A stretch of 34,447 nucleotides of DNA from NCBI GenBank assembly GCA_024401365.1, contig JAKSLE010000025.1, positions 1 to 34,447 of the forward strand. Direction: 5' to 3'. Shown piece by piece: positions 1-8,017 of this stretch; the stretch's first letter is position 1; every line of letters starts with the position of its first letter. Below the pieces are notes generated by a model. That model saw only the letters and a list, made by a program, of their open reading frames with translations. It ran no database searches and was not told the origin of the DNA. The position numbers and the translations under genes were made by a program. The stretch is from Bacteroidales bacterium (GTDB lineage: Bacteria; Bacteroidota; Bacteroidia; Bacteroidales; Marinilabiliaceae).

Positions 1-1
1 A

Positions 2-31
2 AGGTGAGTCGGGTTCCGGCTCACCTTTTTT
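2..31 (+). terminator. Rho-independent terminator of an upstream gene
   Basis: An 11-bp stem (2-12 pairs with 16-26, one G-T pair) closes a 3-nt loop and runs into a T tract. It must end a plus-strand gene lying before the window, so the GH97 gene that follows is probably transcribed separately. Confidence 0.8.
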
Positions 32-122
32 GTTTTGTGTATTTATATATTTCTGAGAATGTTATGGTCTGGATATAGTTTTTAGTGTTAAATTTACGGC
101 ATTCTACATAACTTGTTAAATT

Positions 123-2120
123 ATGAAATACAGTAAAGTAATATCACTATCCACTTTCATACTACTTTCGTGTTTGAGCGTGCAGGCTAAGGACTATGTC
201 GTGACCTCTCCAGATGGTCATCTTAAAGCCGTAGTCAATGATGATGTCAAAGTCTCATGGACCATTATGCGCGATAATCAGATTGTCCTAGCGCCTTCTG
301 CTATACGCATCCAGACCACAACAGGCAGTTGGGGCGAGAAGACCCGTGTGCAGAAAGCCCGTCAGCGTAGTATCAGTGAGACCATTCCTACTGTAACTTA
401 CAAGCGTGCAGAAGTCAAGAACGAGTGCAATGAGCTTTCGCTCGACTGCAGCGGTGAATTTAATCTAATTGTACGTGCCTATAATGACGGTTGCGCCTAT
501 CGCCTTGTCAGCAAGTCGAACAAGACCCTCCGCGTCATAAAAGAGTCGCCAGAATTCGCCTTCACAGCCGATTATCAAGCATTCGTACCCTACATCAATG
601 ACAATCGTGGAGGCGAGAGATATTGCTACAGCTTCGAGTCGTACTATGACGAGCAGAAGCTCTCAGCTATGTATAATGACTCCATAGCCATCACGCCACT
701 TGCTGTATGTTTGCCAGACGGCATGAAGGCAGTTATCATGGAGACCAGCGTAGAAGATTATCCAGGTATGTTCCTCTACCGCAACGAATCCTCTCCTGCC
801 AATACACTTCAGACCGATTTTGCCCCACTCCCAACCGAGACAGTTATCGGAGGCTTTGACAGACTGAACCTAGTGCCTGTCAAGCGTGCAGACTATATAG
901 CCGACCTACAGAAGAAGCAGGCTTTACCTTGGCGACTGGTGCTTGTCACAACTGCCGACACCCAGTTGCTCAATACAGATACACCTTACTGCCTTGCACC
1001 AGCCTGTCGTCTCACAGATACCTCGTGGATCAAGCCAGGCAAGGTAGCATGGGACTGGTGGAACAACTGGAATATCTCCGGAGTAGATTTCCGCGCAGGT
1101 ATCAACACCCAGACATACAAGCATTATATAGACTTCGCACATAAGAATGGCCTTGAGTACATCATCGTCGACGAAGGCTGGAGTGATGAGGAAGACCTCC
1201 TGAAATATAGCAACGACGAACTTAGCATACCAGAGCTTGTAGCATACGGTAAAGAGCGCAACGTCGGCGTCATTCTCTGGACATCATGGCGCAACCTTAT
1301 TAAGGATCTGGATCGCAACATGAGCCATTATGTAGCAGAAGGCGTCAAAGGATTTAAGATAGACTTCTTTGACCGCGACGATTACGAAGTAATTCACTCC
1401 ACATACGAGATTGCTGCCGCTGCAGCCAAGCACCATCTGCTAGTTGACTATCACGGACTCAAGCCATCAGGTATTCAGCGTGCTTATCCTAATGTCGTCA
1501 ACTTCGAAGGCGTAAAGGGTCTGGAGAATTGCAAGTGGGAGCCACGCAATGCAAATGGTCCTGTACACGACATGCCACGTTACGACGTATCTATCCCTTA
1601 TCTGCGTATGCTCCCTGGTCCGCTCGATTACACGCCAGGTGCTATGCACAATGCTACGCGAGACCATTTCTTCGGTAACAACAATCATCCGATGAGCATG
1701 GGTACCCGTGTGCACCAGATGGCCATGTATGTAATCTACGAGGCACCTCTTCAGATGTTGGCAGATAGTCCGACACACTACGAGCAAAATCAAGAGTGTA
1801 CCAACTTCATAGCAGCCGTACCTACTATATTTGACGAGACTATTCCACTCTGTGGAGAAATGGGAGAATATGTAGCCATTGCTCGTCGCAAGGGTAACAC
1901 CTGGTATGTAGCAGCCATGAACAACTGGTCGCCTCGCACATTGACCATTGATCTCTCTAAGTTCCTGACTTCTGAGATGAATATGGACAGCTACGCTGAT
2001 GGTATAAATGCCGATCGTGAGGCTACGGATTACAAGCACTTGACACGTAAGGTCAATCCTTCAGAAACCATCACACTCAACCTGGCACCTGCCGGTGGCT
2101 GGTGTGCTATCTTCAAATAG
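123..2120 (+). CDS. Secreted glycoside hydrolase family 97 (alpha-galactosidase/alpha-glucosidase)
   Basis: This 665-residue exo-acting alpha-glycosidase resembles SusB and the BT_1871 type of GH97. It has an N-terminal signal (residues 1-22; LLSC around Cys17 could also act as a lipobox), an N-terminal beta-sandwich, a central TIM barrel (about 300-540) and a C-terminal beta domain ending GGWCAIFK. GH97 contains inverting enzymes that use Glu bases and retaining enzymes that use an Asp nucleophile. The barrel segment GFKIDFFDRDD carries Asp414 where retaining members have the nucleophile, and Glu462 (NFEGVKG) fits the acid/base. A retaining, alpha-galactosidase-like activity is therefore inferred. 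Full length for the family. It acts in the periplasm or at the cell surface. No Sus transporter genes are adjacent in this window, so the substrate stays open. Confidence 0.93.
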   Translation: MKYSKVISLSTFILLSCLSVQAKDYVVTSPDGHLKAVVNDDVKVSWTIMRDNQIVLAPSAIRIQTTTGSWGEKTRVQKARQRSISETIPTVTYKRAEVKNECNELSLDCSGEFNLIVRAYNDGCAYRLVSKSNKTLRVIKESPEFAFTADYQAFVPYINDNRGGERYCYSFESYYDEQKLSAMYNDSIAITPLAVCLPDGMKAVIMETSVEDYPGMFLYRNESSPANTLQTDFAPLPTETVIGGFDRLNLVPVKRADYIADLQKKQALPWRLVLVTTADTQLLNTDTPYCLAPACRLTDTSWIKPGKVAWDWWNNWNISGVDFRAGINTQTYKHYIDFAHKNGLEYIIVDEGWSDEEDLLKYSNDELSIPELVAYGKERNVGVILWTSWRNLIKDLDRNMSHYVAEGVKGFKIDFFDRDDYEVIHSTYEIAAAAAKHHLLVDYHGLKPSGIQRAYPNVVNFEGVKGLENCKWEPRNANGPVHDMPRYDVSIPYLRMLPGPLDYTPGAMHNATRDHFFGNNNHPMSMGTRVHQMAMYVIYEAPLQMLADSPTHYEQNQECTNFIAAVPTIFDETIPLCGEMGEYVAIARRKGNTWYVAAMNNWSPRTLTIDLSKFLTSEMNMDSYADGINADREATDYKHLTRKVNPSETITLNLAPAGGWCAIFK

Positions 2121-2124
2121 CATT

Positions 2125-2187
2125 TAATTCCTAATTCCTAATTAGTAATTCCTAATACCTGATTCCTAGTTAATAATTACTAGGAAT
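2125..2187. repeat. 7-bp tandem repeat (TAATTCC) with terminal hairpin
   Basis: Directly after the GH97 stop, nine successive heptads from 2125 follow TAATTCC with decay (exact at 2125, 2132 and 2146; variants elsewhere). The last part forms a 9-bp hairpin, ATTCCTAGT (2162-2170) with ACTAGGAAT (2179-2187). No T tract follows, so it is a poor terminator. The rest of the gap to 2428 is a purine-rich stretch (about 2189-2260) and AT-rich sequence in which I see no gene. Confidence 0.7.
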
Positions 2188-2428
2188 TGGGAGAGGGAGT
2201 GTGTCTAGATGTATAGAGGCGCTAGAAGGGGTAGGGAGAGCTAGAGGAGGAAGAAGAGAAATATAAGGCTGCGTGCAGTCTTTGTCAATGGAGGGTAGCT
2301 GCTGGTACAATGGAAGTACCTTGTTCATCGTAATTTTTTTATTCGATAAGTGTAACCTTATATCGGTATGCTACGTAAAAGATGAAAAAAACAAATACAA
2401 ACACCTTACAATTAATACAGAACTCAAT

Positions 2429-2908
2429 ATGGGAAGAGTAACCATTCGTAAGAAATGCATTACGATTGCGCGCAAGGCGATGCGATCGGACAGTACTGCC
2501 AGAGTGGATGGCAAGAGTATCTTTATCAAGCGATATCCAGGTCATAACTATAAGCTTATCATGGTTCACGTTACTAAGAAGCAACGTGCTGTGAGAGATA
2601 TGTTTGCGGATGCCAATGTGCTTGCCAAAGAGGACATGAAGAGATGGAACAGAGTGAGACATTGGGAGAGGTATGCGCGCAAGCATAAGAAACTGGGCGC
2701 ATACAGAGCGGCGGTATCATATTACTACAAGATGATAAGAGAGCATGGGAAAGAGTTGAAGGAGATCAGGTTACAGAGCCGACGAGAGAAGGGCTTTGAC
2801 AATAGAGGGGTAGATATGCGAGTTTTCAAGGAGAGGGGTATGTTTTTCTGGGTGAAGTTTGAGAGTGTGGATGAGTATATGGGGGCTTTGGAGAGGTTGG
2901 CGGGGTAG
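2429..2908 (+). CDS. Hypothetical basic protein, 159 aa
   Basis: I do not recognise a family with certainty. The frame stays open upstream to 2273, but the ATG at 2429 (MGRVTIRKKC) is a better start because the upstream part reads like translated AT-rich leader. The protein is rich in Lys, Arg and Met. It has a beta-like N-terminal third (FIKRYPGHNYKLIMVHVTKKQ), a helical middle with many Arg/Lys and Tyr residues (about 60-125), and an aromatic C-terminal strand (GMFFWVKFESVDEYMGAL). There is no signal peptide or membrane segment. The coding strand is purine-rich (AGA/AGG Arg, GAG Glu) and differs from neighbouring core genes, which suggests a horizontally acquired or mobile-associated gene. 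Confidence 0.6.
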   Translation: MGRVTIRKKCITIARKAMRSDSTARVDGKSIFIKRYPGHNYKLIMVHVTKKQRAVRDMFADANVLAKEDMKRWNRVRHWERYARKHKKLGAYRAAVSYYYKMIREHGKELKEIRLQSRREKGFDNRGVDMRVFKERGMFFWVKFESVDEYMGALERLAG

Positions 2909-3020
2909 GCGTAACCATTGGTGACGATGTAACATAGGAGCAGGGGAAGGGTAGGAACAAAGGACGTAGATAAACGGAGTAAATTACGCTGAATAATGAT
3001 GGAAAATTTTGTTTATATAT

Positions 3021-3119
3021 TACATCCTATTGGATGTAGTTTAGCATTATGGACACAAAACTACATTAGATGTGATGTAAAATTAAAGAGAGTTTTTTAA
3101 ATTTGCATCCGAAAGGATG
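3021..3119. promoter_or_regulatory. Three phased HipB operators
   Basis: Site 1 is a perfect palindrome at 3021-3038, TACATCC-TATT-GGATGTA. Site 3 at 3103-3122 has CATCC-GAAA-GGATG as its core. Between them, 3062-3079 keeps the outer half-sites TACAT-N8-ATGTA in the same 18-bp frame. Centres lie near 3029.5, 3070.5 and 3112.5, which is 41 and 42 bp apart, about four helical turns. E. coli HipB binds TATCC-N8-GGATA repeats, so ATCC/GGAT half-sites in front of a hipB gene fit autoregulation. Confidence 0.75.
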
Positions 3120-3123
3120 TAAT

Positions 3124-3336
3124 ATGACAAAAAATACTATATCAATCACGTTGAAGGCTCTTAGAAAGGAGCATAATCTTACGCAGGTAGATTTGGCAAT
3201 GAAATCGGGCGTAGGACTTAATTTTGTGCGTGAACTTGAGCAAGGCAAAGCAACAGTGAGACTCGACAAAGTAGCTCAGGTATTTGCATTGTTTGATTAT
3301 GAATTGATTCCTCAAAAGAAAAAGGTTGAGCCATGA
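3124..3336 (+). CDS. hipB: HipB-type XRE antitoxin
   Basis: A 70-residue helix-turn-helix protein of the HipB/XRE type. The start is set at ATG 3124 (MTKNTISITL); the frame is open from 3103 but that would run through an operator. The HTH spans about residues 9-62: LRKEHNLTQVDLAMKSGVG is helices 1-2, NFVRELEQGKATVRLDKVA is the recognition region and helix 4, and a short tail ELIPQKKKVEP follows, as is typical of HipB. It binds its own promoter and normally neutralises HipA. Its stop overlaps the ATG of the hipA remnant by 4 bp (ATGA), the usual coupling in hipBA. The antitoxin looks intact although the toxin is broken. Confidence 0.88.
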   Translation: MTKNTISITLKALRKEHNLTQVDLAMKSGVGLNFVRELEQGKATVRLDKVAQVFALFDYELIPQKKKVEP

Positions 3337-4102
3337 AAAAGGCATTGATAAGATACAAGGAGACACCTGCCGGTTATCTGAGTGAAACAGATGAGGGATA
3401 TTCACAATTGTCGGGTTATGGGGCGACTACATTTTTAAGCCGCAGAGCAACAGGTTTGATCAGTTGCCTGAAAATGAAGACCTGACGATGCATTTGGCTG
3501 AAATAGCCAAGATAAAGGTAGTGCCTCACTGCCTGATAAGAATGAAAGACGGTTCACTAGGCTATCTGACTCGCAGAATAGATCGTACAGTGAAAGGAGA
3601 GAAGATTGCAATGGAAGATATGTGTCAGTTGACTGAACGGCAGACAGAACACAAGTACAAGAGTTCGTATGAGCAGATAGCTAAAGCAATAAGACAATAT
3701 TCATCTACACCACAACTGGATGTGACTAATTTCCTTGAAGTAGTCTATTTCTCATGGCTCACTGGCAACAACGACATGCATCTTAAAAACTTTTCCCTCT
3801 ATTGTCCTGCCAATGATTATCGGCTTACGCCTGCCTATGACATGCTTAATGTAGCCATTGCCAACCCTAAGGATGACGAGGAACTGGCGCTGACGTTAAA
3901 TGGTAAAAAAAAGAGGATCAAAGACACTGATTTCGAGAAGGCATTCGTTACATGTGGGATATTGCCAGGCATTTTTGAGAACATCAAATAGAAATACCTG
4001 CGCCTACTGCCCAAATTCCTCGTCGCAATAGATGATTCATTCCTCAATGCCGAGCAGAAAGATAATTACAAGCAACTATTGGCTGAGAGACTTGGCAGAT
4101 AG
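3333..4102 (+). pseudogene. hipA: hipA toxin kinase, decayed (deletion, frameshift, stop)
   Basis: The ATG at 3333 starts a clear HipA N-terminal segment (MKKALIRYKETPAGYLSETD), but that frame ends at TGA 3483 after 50 residues. The HipA-C kinase begins in another frame near 3422 with GDYIFKPQSN, keeps the catalytic loop GNNDMHLKNFSL and the LTPAYDML segment, meets an in-frame TAG at 3989-3991, and continues in the same frame as LLPKFLVAIDDSFLNAEQK to a natural end at 4102. Most of the N-terminal domain and the beginning of the kinase lobe (roughly 100 residues or more) are missing between the two parts. A full HipA is about 420 residues. A TTG at 3464 could still open a 175-aa kinase fragment, but it would lack the nucleotide-binding lobe. 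HipA is a Ser/Thr kinase whose known E. coli target is glutamyl-tRNA synthetase; this copy should be inactive. Confidence 0.88.
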
Positions 4103-4137
4103 AAAGTAGTAAGAAATTGTATTTAATATATAGTTAG

Positions 4138-4174
4138 AGCCACTCTCTTGATGGGGAGTGGCTTTCTTTTTTGT
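4138..4174 (+). terminator. Terminator after the hipBA locus
   Basis: The 8-bp stem AGCCACTC (4138-4145) / GAGTGGCT (4156-4163) is followed by a T-rich run to 4174. It closes the hipBA unit. Confidence 0.75.
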
Positions 4175-4238
4175 GGAGATTTGTTTTGATTTGTTTTTTT
4201 TTTACAAACTTTGCATGGAATATTTAAATGTATAAAAT

Positions 4239-5105
4239 ATGAATAGACTTTTTACACTTTTTGCTGCCCTTTTGGTGGGTGTTGCGGCTTCGGCACAACT
4301 TCATATATTTGAAGCTTTAAATGCGAATAACAATTTTGCTCTAACTAAATGTAATATGTATGAAGGTGATACATATTGGGACGTTGCGTTATTTTATGAT
4401 TTAAATGGGAAAATTTCGGAAATGACAAGCAGTTACGAATGCGAGGAGCATGGCAGAGATGTGTATAATAGAACTTACCAATACGACGAGAAAGGGAATT
4501 TGACAAGTGAAGTGGAGCTTATGGGAAAAAATGAGGAATGGGAAATGAAATCTCTATACGAAAATAATTATGAAATGGGGATTTTGACAGGTTATGTAAT
4601 AACAAGTTATGACCATGGTGATTATGTGACAACTGAAACCCACACGTTGACATATGACGGAAACGGTAACATTATAAAGGATGAAATAAATTGTATTGGC
4701 GAGTGGGTTCATTCAAATACAGAATTATTTGAGTATAATAGCAAGAATATTATTACATTTTCAACATCATATTCTGATACAGAACGCTACACTTATGATG
4801 AAAACGACCGATTGATACAAGTAGAACATGGTTGTGTAGAGAACGACTGTGATGTTATCATTGAGAAAATAACATACAATGCTGACGGCACAGAGGCAGT
4901 TGGCAAGCATTATGAGGCAGATGGTGTGACACTTAAGACAGACAAGACTGACAGCAAGTATTTCTTCACAAAGAAGACGGCAACACCTTCAAGACGTACG
5001 GAGCTTGACCATGTTGGCGCATACAACTTCAAGACTGTGGAGAACGGTCAGATTGTCATTGTCAGGGACGGAGAGAAGTTCGACATCTCGGGACGAAAAT
5101 TGTAA
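4239..5105 (+). CDS. Secreted YD-repeat-like protein
   Basis: A 288-residue protein with a clear signal peptide (MNRLFTLFAALLVGVAASAQ, cleavage near 20). The mature part consists of irregular beta repeats built on Y-D-x-N/K-G-N/K-I/L (YDLNGKISEM, YDEKGNLTSE, YDGNGNIIKD, YDENDRLIQV), similar to YD/RHS-type or MORN-like beta strands found in secreted Bacteroidota proteins. It ends in ENGQIVIVRDGEKFDISGRKL, which looks like the first half of a T9SS sorting domain, cut short. It is probably periplasmic or at the surface. No enzymatic motif is visible. The AT-rich N-terminal two thirds change to a more GC-rich C-terminal part near 4900, which may mark a composite gene. The function is unknown. Confidence 0.7.
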   Translation: MNRLFTLFAALLVGVAASAQLHIFEALNANNNFALTKCNMYEGDTYWDVALFYDLNGKISEMTSSYECEEHGRDVYNRTYQYDEKGNLTSEVELMGKNEEWEMKSLYENNYEMGILTGYVITSYDHGDYVTTETHTLTYDGNGNIIKDEINCIGEWVHSNTELFEYNSKNIITFSTSYSDTERYTYDENDRLIQVEHGCVENDCDVIIEKITYNADGTEAVGKHYEADGVTLKTDKTDSKYFFTKKTATPSRRTELDHVGAYNFKTVENGQIVIVRDGEKFDISGRKL

Positions 5106-5114
5106 TACATGGGC

Positions 5115-5142
5115 TTAGAGTCGCGATGAATCGCGTCTCTAC
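5115..5142 (-). repeat. REP palindrome, distal copy
   Basis: This 28-bp palindrome differs at two positions from the reverse complement of the REP found beside the RAYT gene at 32917-32944 (arms GTAGAGACGCGAT and ATCGCGTCTCTAC). It lies just after the secreted protein gene and 14 bp before a terminator. The copy is 27 kb from the RAYT, so the family is dispersed in this chromosome. Confidence 0.8.
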
Positions 5143-5156
5143 GGTATAAACAAAAA

Positions 5157-5187
5157 AGACGTTGCTTGTGGGCAGCGTCTCTTTTTT
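5157..5187 (+). terminator. Terminator after the secreted protein gene
   Basis: AGACGTTGC (5157-5165) pairs with GCAGCGTCT (5172-5180, one G-T), flanked by A and T runs. The stem sequence resembles the second REP type seen at 32686-32713, so it may derive from one. The rest of the gap to 5631 is AT-rich, and apart from the ftsY promoter I see no gene in it. Confidence 0.75.
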
Positions 5188-5590
5188 GTATCTATAATTT
5201 CATCAAAACAAATCTGACATTGTAGTCATTGTATTGTGCTTTTCTGCGAATGTATAAATATTTCTGTAAAAACAAAAATACAACCATCCCTTTGTCACTC
5301 ACTTAGTCCCTTTAGGCAAATAATCAATGGTTTTTGTATTGTTACATGCTTATTTGATATACTTATGGATTGCTTTATGGAACTGATTTAACCTTATATA
5401 ACTCTAACATATTCTATCTTCTGAACTTCTGGGCGCAGAACGTGGAGTAACAGAATAACCATAAGAAACTACCCTCAAAAATAAATAGCTTCACAAAAAG
5501 GTTGAGCAAAGAGCTTATAAAATAGCGTTCAAAAAATATAGCGCATAGATATAACGCGAAATAATATCCAACTAATCCAATTATTATTGC

Positions 5591-5598
5591 TAATTTTG
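5591..5598 (+). promoter_or_regulatory. Putative -7 box of ftsY promoter
   Basis: TAATTTTG matches the Bacteroidota -7 consensus TAnnTTTG and lies 33 bp before the ftsY ATG. No clear -33 TTTG was found at the expected distance. Confidence 0.45.
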
Positions 5599-5631
5599 CA
5601 GAAATGCACAATTAAAAATTAAGTATAGAGA

Positions 5632-6585
5632 ATGGGATTATTCGGCCTATTTAATAAGCAGAAGAAGGAAAGCCTCGACAAAGGTCTAGAGAAGACCAAA
5701 CAGGGTTTGTTCCAGCGTCTTGGTCGTCTCTTTACGGCAAAGCGTAAGGTAGATGATGATATATTAGACGAATTGGAGGAGATTCTCATCACTTCCGATG
5801 TAGGCGTTGATACTACCCTCAAAATTATTGAGCGCATACAGAATCGAGTAAAGCAAGATGCCTATGCAGGTACAGACGAACTGAATACTATTCTCCGCGA
5901 AGAGATAGCAGCTCTCTTGGCCGAGAATCATAATACAGATGTCTCCGATTTCGACCTCCCTGATACCGGCGAACCATACGTAATTATGGTCGTGGGCGTC
6001 AACGGCGTGGGTAAGACTACCACTATCGGTAAGTTGGCTTATCAGTTCAAAAAGGCTGGTAAAAAAGTGGTACTCGGTGCAGCCGATACTTTCCGCGCCG
6101 CAGCTATCGAACAACTCTCCGTATGGGCCGATCGCGTCGGTGTGCCTATCGTAAAGCAACAGATGGGGTCCGATCCAGCTTCAGTGGCTTTCGATACTCT
6201 CTCGTCTGCTAAGGCCCAGGGCGCCGATGTCGTTATCATCGATACTGCCGGCCGTCTGCATAATAAGATAAACCTCATGAACGAGCTCTCTAAAATTAAG
6301 AACGTAATGCAAAAGGTCGTTCCTACAGCTCCTAATGAGATTCTCCTCGTCCTCGATGGCTCTACAGGTCAAAACGCTTTCGAACAGGCCCGCCAGTTCA
6401 CCAAGGCTACTCAGGTTACCGCCTTGGCTATCACTAAATTGGACGGTACAGCTAAGGGCGGCGTCGTTATCGGCGTGTCCGATCAGTTCAGTATCCCTGT
6501 AAAGTATATCGGAATAGGCGAGGGTATAGAGGATATGCAACTTTTTAATAAGGAACAGTTCGTAGATTCTCTCTTTTCTAAGTAA
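5632..6585 (+). CDS. ftsY: Signal recognition particle receptor FtsY
   Basis: A 317-residue SRP-family GTPase that docks SRP-ribosome complexes at the inner membrane. It has a short N-terminal basic segment (MGLFGLFNKQKK, membrane binding), a four-helix N domain (about 15-95) and a G domain: G1 GVNGVGKTT (122-130), the insertion-box motif DTFRAAAIEQL, G3 DTAGRL (204-209), G4 TKLD (268-271) and GIGEGIEDM near the end. The long acidic A domain of E. coli FtsY is absent, as is normal in Bacteroidota. It is followed 18 bp later by rimO, a common pair in this phylum. Codon choice and context are those of a core gene. Confidence 0.97.
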   Translation: MGLFGLFNKQKKESLDKGLEKTKQGLFQRLGRLFTAKRKVDDDILDELEEILITSDVGVDTTLKIIERIQNRVKQDAYAGTDELNTILREEIAALLAENHNTDVSDFDLPDTGEPYVIMVVGVNGVGKTTTIGKLAYQFKKAGKKVVLGAADTFRAAAIEQLSVWADRVGVPIVKQQMGSDPASVAFDTLSSAKAQGADVVIIDTAGRLHNKINLMNELSKIKNVMQKVVPTAPNEILLVLDGSTGQNAFEQARQFTKATQVTALAITKLDGTAKGGVVIGVSDQFSIPVKYIGIGEGIEDMQLFNKEQFVDSLFSK

Positions 6586-6603
6586 ATTACATCGTAAGCT
6601 AAA

Positions 6604-7908
6604 TTGGAAACCGTAGATATCATTTCTCTTGGCTGTTCTAAGAACTTGGTCGATTCCGAGGCTCTGATGACTCAACTTAAAGCAGCGGGTATGGAGGTGC
6701 ATCACGACCCTAAACGCCCCACAGGTAAAACGGTCGTTATCAATACTTGCGGCTTTATAGGCGACGCAAAGGAGGAGTCTATCGATACTATCCTCCAATT
6801 CGCTGAGGCTAAAAAACGTGGCAAGATCGACCGTCTCTTGGTTATGGGTTGTCTCTCCGAACGTTACGCTCCAGAACTGAAAGAGGCTCTGCCCGAGGTG
6901 GATAAGTTCTATGGCAAGTTCAAATGGCAGGATATCGTCACCGACCTCGGTCATGGTTTCCGCCGCGATCTTCTCACCGAACGCAGCCTTACAACGCCTA
7001 AACATTACGCCTACCTCAAAATATCTGAGGGGTGCAACCGTTTCTGCTCTTACTGCGCTATCCCATTGATTACAGGACGCCATACGTCTCGCCCAATGGA
7101 GGAACTTATCGAAGAGGCAGAGAAATTGTGCGATAAGGGCGTTCGTGAACTCCAAATAATAGCACAAGACCTCTCTTCTTATGGTCTCGACCTATATAAG
7201 GAGAGTAAATTGGCCGAGCTTACTCAGAAATTGTCCGAAATAGAGGGCATTGATTGGATTCGCCTTCACTACGCTTATCCAGCCGATTTCCCTATGGATA
7301 TTCTCCCAGTTATAGCTAATAACCCCAAGGTTTGCTGCTATCTCGACCTCGCGCTCCAACATATAAGCGATAATATGCTCTCGTTGATGCGACGCCATAT
7401 TACTAAGGAGAAAACTCTCTCTCTCCTCAAGTCTATCCGTACTCAAGTGCCAGGAATACATATCCGTACAACGCTTATTACCGGACACCCAGGAGAAACA
7501 GAGGAGGATTTCAGGGAACTTGTGGAGTTCGTCCGCGAAGCTCGTTTCGAACGCCTCGGCGTATTCCCTTACTCTCATGAGGAGGATACTTACGCCTATA
7601 AACACTACGAGGATAATATACCCGACGAGGTTAAGCAGGCTAGGGCAGAGGAGATAATGGCACTACAGTCCGAAATATCTCACGAGATACAGTCATCAAA
7701 AATAGGTACAGTACTGAACGTAATAATCGACCGCAAAGAGGGCGATAACTTTATCGGACGTACAGAATACGACTCCCCAGAGGTTGACCCAGAGGTAATT
7801 ATACCTGCTACTTCCGAAAATAAAAAACTGGTCAAAATAGGTAAAATATTGCCAGTAAAGATAGTATCTGCCGAAGATTATGACCTTTTTGCAGAGCCTG
7901 TAAAATAG
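6604..7908 (+). CDS. rimO: Ribosomal protein S12 methylthiotransferase RimO
   Basis: A radical-SAM enzyme of 434 residues that adds a methylthio group to an aspartate of ribosomal protein S12. The N-terminal UPF0004 domain has Cys11, Cys49 and Cys83 for the auxiliary 4Fe-4S cluster (SLGCSKN, INTCGFI, MGCLSER). The radical-SAM motif CNRFCSYC places Cys144, Cys148 and Cys151. A C-terminal TRAM-like domain (about 365-434) binds substrate. The first codon is TTG at 6604: no ATG lies in a suitable place and the family N-terminus aligns from here. It probably shares a transcript with ftsY. Confidence 0.95.
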   Translation: METVDIISLGCSKNLVDSEALMTQLKAAGMEVHHDPKRPTGKTVVINTCGFIGDAKEESIDTILQFAEAKKRGKIDRLLVMGCLSERYAPELKEALPEVDKFYGKFKWQDIVTDLGHGFRRDLLTERSLTTPKHYAYLKISEGCNRFCSYCAIPLITGRHTSRPMEELIEEAEKLCDKGVRELQIIAQDLSSYGLDLYKESKLAELTQKLSEIEGIDWIRLHYAYPADFPMDILPVIANNPKVCCYLDLALQHISDNMLSLMRRHITKEKTLSLLKSIRTQVPGIHIRTTLITGHPGETEEDFRELVEFVREARFERLGVFPYSHEEDTYAYKHYEDNIPDEVKQARAEEIMALQSEISHEIQSSKIGTVLNVIIDRKEGDNFIGRTEYDSPEVDPEVIIPATSENKKLVKIGKILPVKIVSAEDYDLFAEPVK

Positions 7909-7967
7909 TCCTATTTTAGACAGATTTCAAATTGATATTTAGGGTGTACAACGTAAAGAAAATGTAA

Positions 7968-7975
7968 TATCTTTG
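7968..7975 (+). promoter_or_regulatory. Putative -7 box of the ferredoxin promoter
   Basis: TATCTTTG fits TAnnTTTG and lies 43 bp upstream of the ferredoxin ATG, beyond the rimO stop. The very short, highly expressed-type gene therefore probably has its own promoter. Confidence 0.5.
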
Positions 7976-8017
7976 CAGTAAAATTTTTGAATAAAACAAT
8001 ACCAAATAGTTACTAAA

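Noticed and set aside
3464-3991. Stand-alone 175-aa kinase gene starting at TTG
   Set aside because: The same frame continues upstream as HipA sequence (GDYIFKPQSN from 3422) and beyond the stop, so it is a fragment of a broken hipA rather than an independent gene.
5414-5611. 65-aa hydrophobic open frame on the minus strand
   Set aside because: It starts with TTG, runs through the ftsY promoter region and has low-complexity AT-rich composition; nothing supports it as a gene.
6181-7167. 328-codon open frame on the minus strand
   Set aside because: It is the complement of ftsY and rimO, both clearly real; the length is a codon-bias shadow.
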